NCBI GenBank assembly: GCA_020161455.1
Contig: JAIUNZ010000002.1
Span: 256,220-320,219, forward strand
Direction of reading: 5' to 3'
DNA length: 64,000 bases
Source: Bacteroidota bacterium
GTDB lineage: Bacteria; Bacteroidota; Bacteroidia; Flavobacteriales; Flavobacteriaceae
Every line of letters starts with the position of its first letter. The stretch's first letter is position 1. The notes below the pieces were generated by a model, which was not told where the DNA came from, searched no databases, and was given only the letters and a program-made list of their open reading frames with translations. Both the position numbers and the translations under genes were made by a program. Of the stretch, positions 26,110 to 34,735 are shown piece by piece.

Positions 26110-26817
26110 ATGGGTAAGCTTTTCATTGTTCCTACGCCAATTGGCAATCTTGAAGACATGACTTTTAGAGCGATAAAAGTGTTGAAAGAAGCGGATTTAA
26201 TTCTTGCTGAAGATACTCGAACGAGTGGAAAATTGCTGAAACATTTTGAAATTGCTACGCATATGCACAGTCATCATATGCACAACGAACATAAAACCGT
26301 AGAAAACCTCATCAAACGACTGCAAGCCGGTGAAAACATTGCGTTGATTAGCGATGCGGGTACGCCTGCGATTTCTGATCCTGGGTTTTTGTTGACACGT
26401 GCTTGCGTTGAGAACAATATAGCTGTGGAATGCTTGCCTGGTGCTACGGCATTTGTGCCTGCGTTAGTGAATAGTGGTTTGCCTAACGACCGTTTTGTTT
26501 TTGAAGGTTTTTTGCCCGAAAAGAAAGGAAGACAAACTCGCTACTTGGCTTTAGCGGAAGAAACTAGAACGATGATTTTTTATGTTTCGCCACACAAATT
26601 ACTTAAAACCTTAGCGGAATATATTCAATACTTTGGAGCGGAACGACCTGTTTCTGTTTCTAGAGAATTGTCTAAACTGCACGAAGAAACGGTTCGTGGT
26701 ACTGCGGAAGAAGTGCTGAATCACTTTGAAGCCAAACCTCCGAAAGGGGAGATTGTTGTGGTTGTTGGTGGGAAAGTTTCAGAGGCAAGAGCAAAGAATA
26801 AAGAAGAAAGAGAGTAG
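26110..26817 (+). CDS. rsmI: 16S rRNA (cytidine1402-2'-O)-methyltransferase
   Basis: 235 aa tetrapyrrole-methylase fold enzyme that 2'-O-methylates C1402 in the ribosomal P site with SAM. Starts with FIVPTPIGNLEDMTFRAIKVL (4-24), then AEDTRTSGKLLKHF (36-49) and LISDAGTPAISDPG (79-92). The C-terminal domain found in longer RsmI proteins is short here. Second gene after the acidic-linker hypothetical. Confidence 0.95.
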   Translation: MGKLFIVPTPIGNLEDMTFRAIKVLKEADLILAEDTRTSGKLLKHFEIATHMHSHHMHNEHKTVENLIKRLQAGENIALISDAGTPAISDPGFLLTRACVENNIAVECLPGATAFVPALVNSGLPNDRFVFEGFLPEKKGRQTRYLALAEETRTMIFYVSPHKLLKTLAEYIQYFGAERPVSVSRELSKLHEETVRGTAEEVLNHFEAKPPKGEIVVVVGGKVSEARAKNKEERE

Positions 26818-26877
26818 AAGCAAGAGAATAATAGAAACATCTTTTTTCTTTCTTCTTGTAGCGAAGCGGTCTTTTTT

Positions 26878-28500
26878 CTAACTCACTTCCAAATCAGTAA
26901 ACGCGAAGCTTTTTCCACTGAACAATCCTTTGTCCGATAATTTTAAATCGGGGATTACTAGTAATGCCATGAAGGAAAGTGTCATGAAGGGTGCTTTTAG
27001 TGTGCTTCCTAATTGTTTTGCCATGGCGTCTATTTCTTGATATAGTTTTCCGGTTTCCCAACCGTTTTTGTTGCTCATGATTCCAGCTACGGGTAAAGCC
27101 AATGATTTTTGTTCTTCACCATTTATAGCACAAATTCCTCCGGTGTTTTCGATAATTAAATTTACAGCGTTGCAGATTTCTTCGTCCGATGTTCCGACTA
27201 CTACTATATTATGACAATCGTGTGCTACGGAACTGGCGATGGCACCTTTTTTTAATCCAAAGTTTTTGATGAACGCCACGGCTGGTTTTGTATTGGCATA
27301 CCGATTGACAACCGCCATTTTTAGAATGTCGTTTGTTACATCGGAAACGAGGTTTCTATTTTCTATTTTAGGTTTGCAATGGATTTCGTTTGTAATCAAT
27401 TGTCCCTCTAAAGCTTCGATTACTCTTATGGTTGCAGCGTTGCTTGGTATAGTAAATTCACTTACTTGTTTTTTGGAGGTATTGAAGTTGTTTGGTGTTT
27501 CGAAATCGATATGTTTTACAAACGATTGTCCGTTACTGGCTACCAGTTCGCCGTTGATGTAAGTTTGCAATACTTTGAAGTTTTTTAAATCTTCAACTAC
27601 GATAAAGTCGGCGGCATCGTTTTCTTTTAGCAATCCGATGTTCATGTTGTAATGTTGTACTGGGTTGATGCACGCCATTTGAAGGATTTTGAATGTGTCA
27701 AACCCTTTGGCAACTGCACGTGCGCATAGCAAATTGATATGCCCGACAATCAAGTCGTCTGGATGTTTGTCGTCGGAACAGAACATCATGTTTTCGTAGT
27801 GTTCGGGCAGCAAGTTGATTAATGCTTCAAAGTTTTTGGCGGCACTGCCTTCGCGGATGATGACTTTCATGCCAAGGGATAGTTTTTCGGCGGCTTCGTC
27901 ATAGGTGAAACATTCGTGGTCGGTTGAGATACCTGCGGAGATGTATTTTTTTATGGGTTCGCCACGTAATCCTGGTGCGTGACCATCAACGGGTTTGTTG
28001 AAGTGTTTTGCCCAAGCAATTTTTTTTAGTACTTCTTCATCGTCAAACAAAACGCCTGGATAATTCATCATTTCGGACAGGTAATAGATGTCGTCCATCG
28101 CCATTAGTTCTTTGATTTGCTCAGAATCGATTACTGCTCCTGCGGTTTCGAAAAAGGTTGCTGGTACGCATGATGGTGCTCCAAAATGGAACTTCAACGG
28201 TGCTTTTTTTCCGTTTTCAATCATGTAGTGCACGCCTTCTTTTCCTAAAACATTAGCAATTTCGTGTGGATCGGAAATGGTTCCGACGGTGCCGTGGAGT
28301 ACGGCTATTTTTGCAAACTCCGAAGGCACTAACATCGAACTTTCGATATGAATGTGAGCATCAATAAATCCTGGTAATATATAATTTTTGTTGTTGTGTT
28401 GTTTTTCTATTATGGATGTGATTTTTCCGTTTTGAACGATGATTTCACCAGAATAGATGCGTTTGTTTTCTATATCAACAATTTGTCCTTGGATTTGCAT
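26878..28500 (-). CDS. ade: Adenine deaminase
   Basis: Hydrolyses adenine to hypoxanthine and ammonia (purine salvage). 540 aa amidohydrolase. Metal-binding [21 protein letters not shown] (45-65), the [12 protein letters not shown] stretch (about 76-87), and C-terminal [17 protein letters not shown] (about 425-441). Ends close to rsmI in convergent orientation; no clear hairpin was seen in the 60-base gap. Confidence 0.95.
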   Translation of the reverse strand: MQIQGQIVDIENKRIYSGEIIVQNGKITSIIEKQHNNKNYILPGFIDAHIHIESSMLVPSEFAKIAVLHGTVGTISDPHEIANVLGKEGVHYMIENGKKAPLKFHFGAPSCVPATFFETAGAVIDSEQIKELMAMDDIYYLSEMMNYPGVLFDDEEVLKKIAWAKHFNKPVDGHAPGLRGEPIKKYISAGISTDHECFTYDEAAEKLSLGMKVIIREGSAAKNFEALINLLPEHYENMMFCSDDKHPDDLIVGHINLLCARAVAKGFDTFKILQMACINPVQHYNMNIGLLKENDAADFIVVEDLKNFKVLQTYINGELVASNGQSFVKHIDFETPNNFNTSKKQVSEFTIPSNAATIRVIEALEGQLITNEIHCKPKIENRNLVSDVTNDILKMAVVNRYANTKPAVAFIKNFGLKKGAIASSVAHDCHNIVVVGTSDEEICNAVNLIIENTGGICAINGEEQKSLALPVAGIMSNKNGWETGKLYQEIDAMAKQLGSTLKAPFMTLSFMALLVIPDLKLSDKGLFSGKSFAFTDLEVS

Positions 28501-28641
28501 TTGGATATGATTTTAATCCGTCAAATTTAAGGAATATTTTTTTAGAATAGTGTTTGTTTAAGGCTAAACCAGTAGCATTTTAAATCATTAAAATACTCTT
28601 TTTAAAAAGTGAAAATAAAGATTATAGTCAAATTTAAACAA

Positions 28642-28670
28642 AATGAGTCTCAATATAATATCAGGCTCAT
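28642..28670 (-). terminator. Possible terminator downstream of umuD
   Basis: AATGAGTCT (28642-28650) pairs with AGGCTCATT (28663-28671) through nine pairs (one G-U); read on the minus strand it is followed by TTGTTTAAATTT. Lies 65 bases past the umuD stop. Confidence 0.4.
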
Positions 28671-28735
28671 TATTATCAAAATTAATTATAAATTTCTCTA
28701 AACTTTTGGGTAAAAATCTAAAAAGGTTGAGGTTT

Positions 28736-29176
28736 TTATACCGCTTTAATCACATAAGTCACAATTCCCCAAATGACAAACTGATTGTCTTCGGTAATTT
28801 TTATGGGTTGGTAGTTTTTGTTTTCGGGCATTAAATAGAGGCAATTTTTGTCTAGTTTTATTCGTTTTACCGTAAATTCTCCGTCAATAAAACAAACGGC
28901 TATTTTGTTGTCATTGGGTTCCAAACTTCGGTCAACAATTAATACATCTTTGTCGTTTATGCCAGAATTTATCATCGAGTCGCCTTTTACTTTCACATAA
29001 AAAGTGGCCAAAGGATTTTTGGAAAGCTCTTTATTTAAATCAATTTTAGTTTCTAAGAAATCATTGGCTGGTGAAGGAAATCCTGCCGAAACCATCTCGT
29101 GACTATAAGCAATTTGAATATCGCTTTCAAAATCAGGAATAAAAAACTGTAATTTTTGATTTTTTTCTAGTGGCAT
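28736..29176 (-). CDS. umuD: UmuD-like S24/LexA-type peptidase, translesion polymerase subunit
   Basis: 146 aa. Self-cleavage site A31-G32 in VSAGFPSPANDF, nucleophile serine in VKGDSMINSG (S67), general-base lysine in GEFTVKRIKL (K104). After RecA-stimulated self-cleavage UmuD' activates UmuC. The start overlaps the end of umuC by ten bases, so umuC is translated first and umuD second: the reverse of the E. coli umuDC order. All catalytic residues are present. Confidence 0.93.
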   Translation of the reverse strand: MPLEKNQKLQFFIPDFESDIQIAYSHEMVSAGFPSPANDFLETKIDLNKELSKNPLATFYVKVKGDSMINSGINDKDVLIVDRSLEPNDNKIAVCFIDGEFTVKRIKLDKNCLYLMPENKNYQPIKITEDNQFVIWGIVTYVIKAV

Positions 29177-30441
29177 AATACTTCTAATATTTTAGTAAAA
29201 TCCGTGGTAAACTTGTTGGAAAGATGATTTTGTTTCATATCCCAAGTGAGGTTGAGGTTTTGATTGGCGATTTTCACTTTTTTTTCACCCATTTTCCGAT
29301 TGATGTTGTCAATGGTTTTCATCAACATATGGTGTTTTGGATTTTCATTCTCAAAAAGATTGATTTGCAAATTATGTTCCGGAATCAATTCGGTTACAAT
29401 TACACCTGCTTTTTTAAAAGTAAAGTGTTCGTTTCCAGCATATAATTCTTTTAGAATGCGAATAGCGGTATTGGAAATTGTCAAACTACTATGGGTTGCA
29501 AATGGCAATGTTATTGCACTATTAAAATAATATTTTGTGGTTTTGTATTTGTGTTTGTCAATAACAAGCATTACAATAATAGTGTAACAACTTGATTTTT
29601 GAGCTCTTAATTTTTCGGCACAAACGGTTGCAAAGGTCGAAATACGTTCTTTTAAAGCATCAAAATCGTTAAGTTGTTTGGGAAAACTTCTTGTAATGGC
29701 GATGGTTTTTTTCTGTGTTTTTTCGGGTTCAAGGTCTAAAACCGATTTTCCTTCGAGTTCATGTTTTAGTCGCAAGCCAACAACGCCCATTTGTTTTCTA
29801 ATCCAATTTTCGTGTTGTGGCAACGTAAAATCATAAGCCGTTTTAATATTTTGAAGCAATGCTTTTTTCGACAATCGATATCCAATTCCCCAAACATCTT
29901 CAATTTTTGTCCATTTCAGTGCTTTTATTCGGCTTTCATCCGTATCAATAATGTAAACACCATTGGTTCTAATGACAAATTTTTTTGCAATTCTATTGGC
30001 AATTTTAGAAAGTGCTTTTGTTGGCGCAAAACCAACACAAGTAGGGATTCCAACCCATTTTTGAATTCTGTTTTTCATTTGAAGACCATAATCGTGATAA
30101 TCTTCAATCGTCATTCCATCAAAATTTAAAAAGGCTTCGTCAATGCTGTAAATTTCTACATTGGGTGTAAAATCTGCTAAAATCTGCATTACTCGATTAC
30201 TCAAATCGCCATATAAAGCGTAATTGGACGAAAAAACCGTTACATTATTTTCTTTTAAAAGTGTTCGGTATTTGAATTCTGGCGCACCCATTGGAATTCC
30301 AATTGCTTTAGCTTCATTACTTCTAGCGACCACACAACCATCATTGTTAGATAAAATTACGACTGGTTTTCCGTTCAAATCTGGACGAAAAACACGTTCG
30401 CAAGAAGCATAAAAATTATTACAATCTACTAAAGCATACAT
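29167..30441 (-). CDS. umuC: UmuC-like Y-family DNA polymerase
   Basis: 424 aa from the ATG at 30441; a further eight codons up to a TTG at 30465 run through an operator-like palindrome and are unlikely to be translated. Catalytic motifs: MYALVDCNNFYASCERVFRP (1-20, first metal Asp), NVEIYSIDEAFLNFDG (second Asp-Glu pair, about 96-111), palm and helix-hairpin-helix region (VWGIGYRLSKKAL), and a C-terminal little-finger with the UmuC-specific tail. Bypasses lesions together with UmuD'. First gene of the umuC-umuD pair. Confidence 0.94.
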   Translation of the reverse strand: MYALVDCNNFYASCERVFRPDLNGKPVVILSNNDGCVVARSNEAKAIGIPMGAPEFKYRTLLKENNVTVFSSNYALYGDLSNRVMQILADFTPNVEIYSIDEAFLNFDGMTIEDYHDYGLQMKNRIQKWVGIPTCVGFAPTKALSKIANRIAKKFVIRTNGVYIIDTDESRIKALKWTKIEDVWGIGYRLSKKALLQNIKTAYDFTLPQHENWIRKQMGVVGLRLKHELEGKSVLDLEPEKTQKKTIAITRSFPKQLNDFDALKERISTFATVCAEKLRAQKSSCYTIIVMLVIDKHKYKTTKYYFNSAITLPFATHSSLTISNTAIRILKELYAGNEHFTFKKAGVIVTELIPEHNLQINLFENENPKHHMLMKTIDNINRKMGEKKVKIANQNLNLTWDMKQNHLSNKFTTDFTKILEVLCH

Positions 30442-30449
30442 GGTATAAA

Positions 30450-30474
30450 GATACAAAAAAGTCAATTTTGTACC
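30450..30474. promoter_or_regulatory. Palindrome upstream of umuC, candidate SOS operator
   Basis: GATACAAAA (30450-30458), seven bases, TTTTGTACC (30466-30474): arms match at 8 of 9 positions. It lies 9-33 bases upstream of the umuC ATG, where a repressor would block transcription. The repressor is unknown; no lexA gene is in the window. Confidence 0.45.
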
Positions 30475-30673
30475 TTACTTTTTTTAAAAGATTTTCTTAA
30501 AACATACAAACCTGCGGATGACTTATATGAGAAAGATAAAAGAAGTTGCAAACATGAAAGATGTTAATGTTTTTAGTTCAAATAAAAAACTTTTTTGGTT
30601 GAACTTGAAAATCAAAGACAAGTAACTCCTAAACTTTTAAACCTATAAACTTTTAAACTTCTAAACTAAAGTT

Positions 30674-30681
30674 TACCTTTG
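30674..30681 (+). promoter_or_regulatory. -7 element TACCTTTG upstream of PfkB kinase
   Basis: Fits TAnnTTTG and ends 24 bases before the ATG at 30706. It follows a run of imperfect TAAACTTTTAAAC direct repeats (about 30630-30668). Confidence 0.5.
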
Positions 30682-30705
30682 CATCTTTAATTTGAAACTT
30701 CAAAA

Positions 30706-31632
30706 ATGAACAAACTTTTAATCGTTGGAACGGTTGCTTTTGACGCTATCGAAACACCTTTTGGCAAAACAGACAAAATACTTGGCGGCGCAGGAACTTT
30801 TATAGGGCTTTCGGCTTCAAATTTTAGTGTAAATTCGGCAATCGTATCAGTTGTAGGAGATGATTTTCCTCAAGAATACCTTGATTTATTAACTGAAAGA
30901 AACATCGATATTTCTGGAATAGAAATTGTAAAAGGTGGAAAAACTTTTTTCTGGAGCGGAAAATACCATAACGATTTAAACTCTCGCGACACTCTAATTA
31001 CGGAATTGAATGTTTTAGCTGATTTCAAACCTGTTGTTCCAGCCGATTTCACCAATAGCGACGTTGTGATGTTAGGAAATTTACATCCATTAGTACAAAG
31101 TTCGGTTTTAGACCAAATGACACAAGCACCAAAATTGGTGGTTTTAGACACGATGAATTTTTGGATGGATTGTGCTTTACCCGAATTATTAGACGTAATG
31201 AAACGCGTAGATGTGATTACCATTAATGACGAAGAATCCAGACAACTTTCGGGTGAATATTCGTTAGTAAAAGCTGCTGCCAAAATCCATACTATGGGAC
31301 CAAAATATGTTGTTATTAAAAAAGGTGAACATGGTGCCTTGTTGTTCCATGGAAATGATGTGTTCTTTGCTCCTGCACTTCCTTTGGAAGAAGTTTTTGA
31401 TCCAACTGGTGCTGGCGATACATTTGCTGGTGGTTTTGCTGGATTTATTACGCAAAGCGAAAACATTTCGTTCAATAATATGAAAAATGCTATTATTCAC
31501 GGTTCAAACTTAGCTTCGTTTTGCGTAGAAAAGTTTGGAACTGAACGAATGCTTGTTTTGACAAAAGAAGAAGTGAACGACAGATTGAAACAATTCAAAT
31601 CTTTAACACAATTTGATATAGAATTACAATAA
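30706..31632 (+). CDS. PfkB-family carbohydrate/nucleoside kinase
   Basis: 308 aa ribokinase-fold kinase. N-terminal substrate lid with GGAGTFIGLSASNFS (about 27-41) and the C-terminal ATP/anion-hole signature DPTGAGDTFAGGFAGF (about 231-246) with the catalytic aspartate. Substrate unclear; in Flavobacteriia this gene is often next to the long purF-like gene, as here (61-base gap across a terminator), hinting at a nucleoside-type substrate. That hint is weak. Confidence 0.88.
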   Translation: MNKLLIVGTVAFDAIETPFGKTDKILGGAGTFIGLSASNFSVNSAIVSVVGDDFPQEYLDLLTERNIDISGIEIVKGGKTFFWSGKYHNDLNSRDTLITELNVLADFKPVVPADFTNSDVVMLGNLHPLVQSSVLDQMTQAPKLVVLDTMNFWMDCALPELLDVMKRVDVITINDEESRQLSGEYSLVKAAAKIHTMGPKYVVIKKGEHGALLFHGNDVFFAPALPLEEVFDPTGAGDTFAGGFAGFITQSENISFNNMKNAIIHGSNLASFCVEKFGTERMLVLTKEEVNDRLKQFKSLTQFDIELQ

Positions 31633-31636
31633 CTTT

Positions 31637-31666
31637 ATGCCTCGAAATGTCGAGGCATTTTTTTTG
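31637..31666 (+). terminator. Terminator of the PfkB kinase gene
   Basis: ATGCCTCGA (31637-31645), loop AATG, TCGAGGCAT (31650-31658), then a run of T. Confidence 0.9.
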
Positions 31667-31693
31667 ACACAATACAACTAAACAACTACAACA

Positions 31694-33592
31694 ATGAGTG
31701 ATGCCATTAAACATGAATGTGGAATTGCACTTCTTAGATTAAAAAAACCGTTAGAATTTTACGAGCAAAAATACGGTTCGGCTTTTTATGCCATTCAAAA
31801 AATGTATCTCTTGATGGAGAAACAACACAACCGTGGACAAGATGGTGCTGGTTTTGCTTCGATAAAACTAGATGTCGAACCAGGCGAAAGATACATCAGT
31901 AGGGTTCGTTCCAATCAAGCGCAACCTATTCAGGATATTTTTGCCCAAATTAATGAACGTATTAATGAAGAAATGTCTTTGCATCCCGAATATGCAGAAA
32001 ACATATCGCTTCAAAAAGCTAAAATTCCTTATATAGGCGAATTGTTTTTAGGTCACGTTCGCTACGGAACTTTTGGAAAAAACAGTATTGAAAGCGTACA
32101 TCCTTTTTTGCGTCAAAACAATTGGATGCACCGAAATTTAATTATTGCCGGAAACTTTAATATGACCAATGTGACTGAGCTTTTTAATAGTTTGGTTGAA
32201 TTAGGACAACATCCAAAAGAACTAGCCGATACCGTTACTGTTATGGAAAAAATCGGACATTTTCTAGATGATGAAGTAACCGATTTGTACCAAGAATGCA
32301 AAGTAAATGGTTTGTCAAAACGCGAAGCTTCACCAGTAATAGCTGAAAAACTAAACATTACTAAGATATTAAAACGTGCTTCTCGTGGTTGGGATGGTGG
32401 TTATGCAATGGCAGGATTACTTGGTCATGGCGATGCATTCGTTTTTCGTGATCCAGCAGGAATTCGTCCAGCTTATTTTTATGAAGACGATGAAATTGTA
32501 GTCGTTGCTTCCGAAAGACCAGTAATACAAACGGTTTTTAATGTACCATTTGAAAAAGTGCAAGAGTTGCAACCAGGACACGCCTTAATTATTAAGAAAA
32601 ACGGGAATGTTACCGAAGAAGAAATCATTGTTCCAACCATAAAAAAAGCCTGTTCGTTTGAACGCATCTATTTTTCTCGTGGAAGCGATGCCGAAATTTA
32701 TCAGGAACGAAAAGAATTGGGAAAACTTATTTTGCCAGTAGTTCTTGAAGCCATCGAAAATGATACGGATAATTCTGTTTTTTCATATATTCCAAACACT
32801 GCAGAAACTTCCTTTTATGGAATGGTGGAAGCGGCAAACGATTTCTTGAATCAAAGAAAAAATCAATTTATTCTTAACAATAGAAAAACGTTAACCAAAG
32901 AAAAGCTAGAAGAAATCCTTTCGGTAAAAATTAGAACTGAAAAAATCGCCATTAAAGACGCCAAACTTAGAACTTTTATTACTGATGATGCCAATCGTGA
33001 TGATTTGGTAGCACACGTTTATGATGTTACCTATGGTGTAATAAAACCCACAGATAATCTGATTATTATTGACGATAGCATCGTTCGTGGAACAACTTTA
33101 AAAATGAGTATTCTAAAAATGATGGACAGATTGCGTCCAAAACGAATTGTAGTGGTTTCTTCTGCACCACAAATACGTTATCCAGATTGTTATGGAATTG
33201 ATATGGCAAAATTAGAAGGATTAATTGCGTTTCAAGCTGCCGTTGAATTATTGAAAGAAAATAATAAAACAAACATTATTGAAGAAGTTTATAAAAAATG
33301 TAAACTTCAAGAAAACATTAAAGATTCCGACGTTATTAATCACGTAACCGAAATTTATGCACCGTTTACTGACCAGCAAATTTCTGATAAAATTGCAACT
33401 TTATTGCATTCAGACGATATTAAGGCTGAAATAAAAATTATTTTTCAAACTGTTGAAAATCTACATAGAGCCTGTCCAAAAAATCTTGGCGATTGGTACT
33501 TCACTGGCGATTACCCAACACCAGGTGGAAATCGAGTTGTTAACCGTGCATTTATCAATTTTTATGAAGGAAATAATGCTAGAGCGTATTAA
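31694..33592 (+). CDS. purF: Amidophosphoribosyltransferase-like protein, long form
   Basis: 632 aa, against about 470-510 aa for ordinary PurF. The enzyme makes 5-phosphoribosylamine from PRPP and glutamine, the first step of purine synthesis. Class II glutaminase domain starts KHECGIALLRL, so the nucleophile cysteine would be residue 9 rather than at the terminus; QHNRGQDGAGFAS, HVRYGTFGK and AGNFNMTN follow. PRPP-binding loop is LIIIDDSIVRGTTLKMS. Extra sequence lies in the glutaminase domain and in a C-terminal extension of about 100 aa. Removal of eight residues would be needed for a free N-terminal cysteine. It may be a second, divergent PurF rather than the main one; the other copy is not in the window. 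Confidence 0.85.
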   Translation: MSDAIKHECGIALLRLKKPLEFYEQKYGSAFYAIQKMYLLMEKQHNRGQDGAGFASIKLDVEPGERYISRVRSNQAQPIQDIFAQINERINEEMSLHPEYAENISLQKAKIPYIGELFLGHVRYGTFGKNSIESVHPFLRQNNWMHRNLIIAGNFNMTNVTELFNSLVELGQHPKELADTVTVMEKIGHFLDDEVTDLYQECKVNGLSKREASPVIAEKLNITKILKRASRGWDGGYAMAGLLGHGDAFVFRDPAGIRPAYFYEDDEIVVVASERPVIQTVFNVPFEKVQELQPGHALIIKKNGNVTEEEIIVPTIKKACSFERIYFSRGSDAEIYQERKELGKLILPVVLEAIENDTDNSVFSYIPNTAETSFYGMVEAANDFLNQRKNQFILNNRKTLTKEKLEEILSVKIRTEKIAIKDAKLRTFITDDANRDDLVAHVYDVTYGVIKPTDNLIIIDDSIVRGTTLKMSILKMMDRLRPKRIVVVSSAPQIRYPDCYGIDMAKLEGLIAFQAAVELLKENNKTNIIEEVYKKCKLQENIKDSDVINHVTEIYAPFTDQQISDKIATLLHSDDIKAEIKIIFQTVENLHRACPKNLGDWYFTGDYPTPGGNRVVNRAFINFYEGNNARAY

Positions 33593-33668
33593 ATTTTAAC
33601 ATTTTTTGAACTTTAACGACTTTTAAAGCAGTTCATCAGAAATATTTTTTCAAAAATAACACTCACTA

Positions 33669-33676
33669 TATATTTG
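33669..33676 (+). promoter_or_regulatory. -7 element TATATTTG of first small-RNA unit
   Basis: Fits TAnnTTTG. It sits at the same distance before the conserved block as the element at 33871-33878 in the second unit. Confidence 0.55.
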
Positions 33677-33680
33677 TGGA

Positions 33681-33758
33681 ACCATAGCATTAGTAGGTTA
33701 AGTTTATGGTAGATTTGGGGCAAAAAGGGTGAAAAGAAATTTTCACCTTTTTTATTTT
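33681..33758 (+). ncRNA. Putative small RNA, copy A
   Basis: Begins a few bases after a TAnnTTTG element and ends in an intrinsic terminator: AAAAGGGTGAAAA (33723-33735), loop GAAA, TTTTCACCTTTTT (33740-33752), 13 pairs with one G-U. The body shares a 32-base identical block with copy B (33693-33724), including GTTTATGGTAGATTTGGGG. An upstream ACCATA pairs with TATGGT inside the block, giving a first hairpin. There is no reading frame of note. Strand and ends are inferred from promoter and terminator. It may belong to a known Bacteroidota RNA motif such as Flavo-1; I cannot check that here. Confidence 0.65.
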
Positions 33759-33870
33759 ATATAAGTACCAAATCGTGTCGTCCACCTCCAAAATCCTACT
33801 ATTTACCATAAATTCCATCTTTTTTTAATAATTTTTTAAGAAAATATACTAATATTCAATAACTTGTTAT

Positions 33871-33878
33871 TAGATTTG
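33871..33878 (+). promoter_or_regulatory. -7 element TAGATTTG of second small-RNA unit
   Basis: Fits TAnnTTTG; same placement relative to the conserved block as in the first unit. Confidence 0.55.
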
Positions 33879-33882
33879 CGGT

Positions 33883-33960
33883 ACCATAGTATTTAGTGTA
33901 GGTTAAGTTTATGGTAGATTTGGGGCAAACAGGTAGAAGCAATTCTACCTGTTTCATTTT
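33883..33960 (+). ncRNA. Putative small RNA, copy B
   Basis: Second unit about 200 bases after copy A. After TAGATTTG it reads CGGTACCATAG, a short variable part, then the same 32-base block (33898-33929) and a different terminator hairpin: AAACAGGTAGAA (33927-33938), loop GCAA, TTCTACCTGTTT (33943-33954), 12 perfect pairs, then CATTTTA. TACCATA pairs with TATGGTA inside the block (seven pairs; six in copy A). The terminator stems differ in sequence but keep shape and position, which is what a conserved RNA would show. Confidence 0.65.
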
Positions 33961-33976
33961 ATACCAACCACAAAAA

Positions 33977-34003
33977 AAACCGACTGCTTTCACAATCGGT
34001 TTG
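33977..34003 (-). terminator. Terminator of superoxide dismutase
   Basis: AAACCGACTG and CAATCGGTTT pair through ten bases (one G-U) around a six-base loop; on the minus strand a T-run (TTTTTTTT) follows. Confidence 0.8.
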
Positions 34004-34024
34004 TTTATCAAATGATTTTATTTC

Positions 34025-34633
34025 TTATTTTTCTGTAGCATATAATCGAGCCACTTCAGTCCAATTAATTACATTAAAGAACGCTTCAATATAATCTGGA
34101 CGACGATTTTGATAATGTAAATAATAAGCATGTTCCCAAACATCCATGCCTAATATTGGAAATCCACCACAACCAACATCGGGCATTAAAGGATTATCTT
34201 GATTTGGAGTAGAACAAACTTCAACCTTTCCACCTTTGTGAACGCAAAGCCAAGCCCAACCCGAACCAAAACGTGTAGCACCAGCTTTTGCAAACTGTAC
34301 TTTAAAAGCATCGAAACTTCCAAAAGCAGCATCAATAGCATCGGCTAATTCTCCTGTTGGTTTTCCGCCACCGTCTGGCGACATAACTCTCCAAAATAAA
34401 TTGTGATTATAAAATCCGCCACCGTTATTTCTAACGGCTGCATTTTTCATATCAAGATTAATTAAAATGTTTTCAATAGTTTTTCCCTCTAAATCGGTTC
34501 CTTCAACTGCAGTATTTAGATTGGTTGTATAGCCATTATGATGTTTTGAATGGTGAATTTCCATTGTTCTGGCATCAATATGTGGTTCTAATGCATCGTA
34601 TGCATAAGGTAATTGTGGTAATTCAAATGACAT
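34025..34633 (-). CDS. Superoxide dismutase, Mn/Fe family
   Basis: 202 aa. Converts superoxide to oxygen and peroxide. N-terminal [29 protein letters not shown] holds the first metal histidine, [13 protein letters not shown] the second, and [20 protein letters not shown] the Asp and third His. The [10 protein letters not shown] and TPNQDNPL segments resemble manganese or cambialistic enzymes more than classical iron enzymes; metal cannot be settled by eye. TAAATTTG, a -7-like element, lies 36-43 bases upstream (34669-34676, minus strand). Confidence 0.95.
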   Translation of the reverse strand: MSFELPQLPYAYDALEPHIDARTMEIHHSKHHNGYTTNLNTAVEGTDLEGKTIENILINLDMKNAAVRNNGGGFYNHNLFWRVMSPDGGGKPTGELADAIDAAFGSFDAFKVQFAKAGATRFGSGWAWLCVHKGGKVEVCSTPNQDNPLMPDVGCGGFPILGMDVWEHAYYLHYQNRRPDYIEAFFNVINWTEVARLYATEK

Positions 34634-34668
34634 AATATTTATTTTTTTAATTAGTAATTAATTGAATT

Positions 34669-34676
34669 CAAATTTA
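34669..34676 (-). promoter_or_regulatory. -7 element TAAATTTG upstream of superoxide dismutase
   Basis: Fits TAnnTTTG on the minus strand; no -33 TTG at the usual spacing. Confidence 0.4.
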
Positions 34677-34735
34677 AACATTTAACTTCGTAAAAGAAAA
34701 TTCTATTTATCAATTAACGAATAATTAAAACTTAT

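Larger units (their letters stand above)
33592..34024. other. 433-base gene-free region between purF and superoxide dismutase
   Basis: Contains the two small-RNA-like units (33669-33758 and 33871-33960), a 110-base AT-rich spacer between them, and the dismutase terminator at 33977-34003. No protein gene is seen. Confidence 0.7.

Noticed and set aside
28643-28834. 63-codon plus-strand open frame downstream of umuD
   Set aside because: Overlaps umuD and a hairpin on the opposite strand; no start context or family similarity.
30870-31475. 201-codon antisense open frame over the PfkB kinase
   Set aside because: The plus-strand kinase has intact motifs and the antisense product shows no family features.
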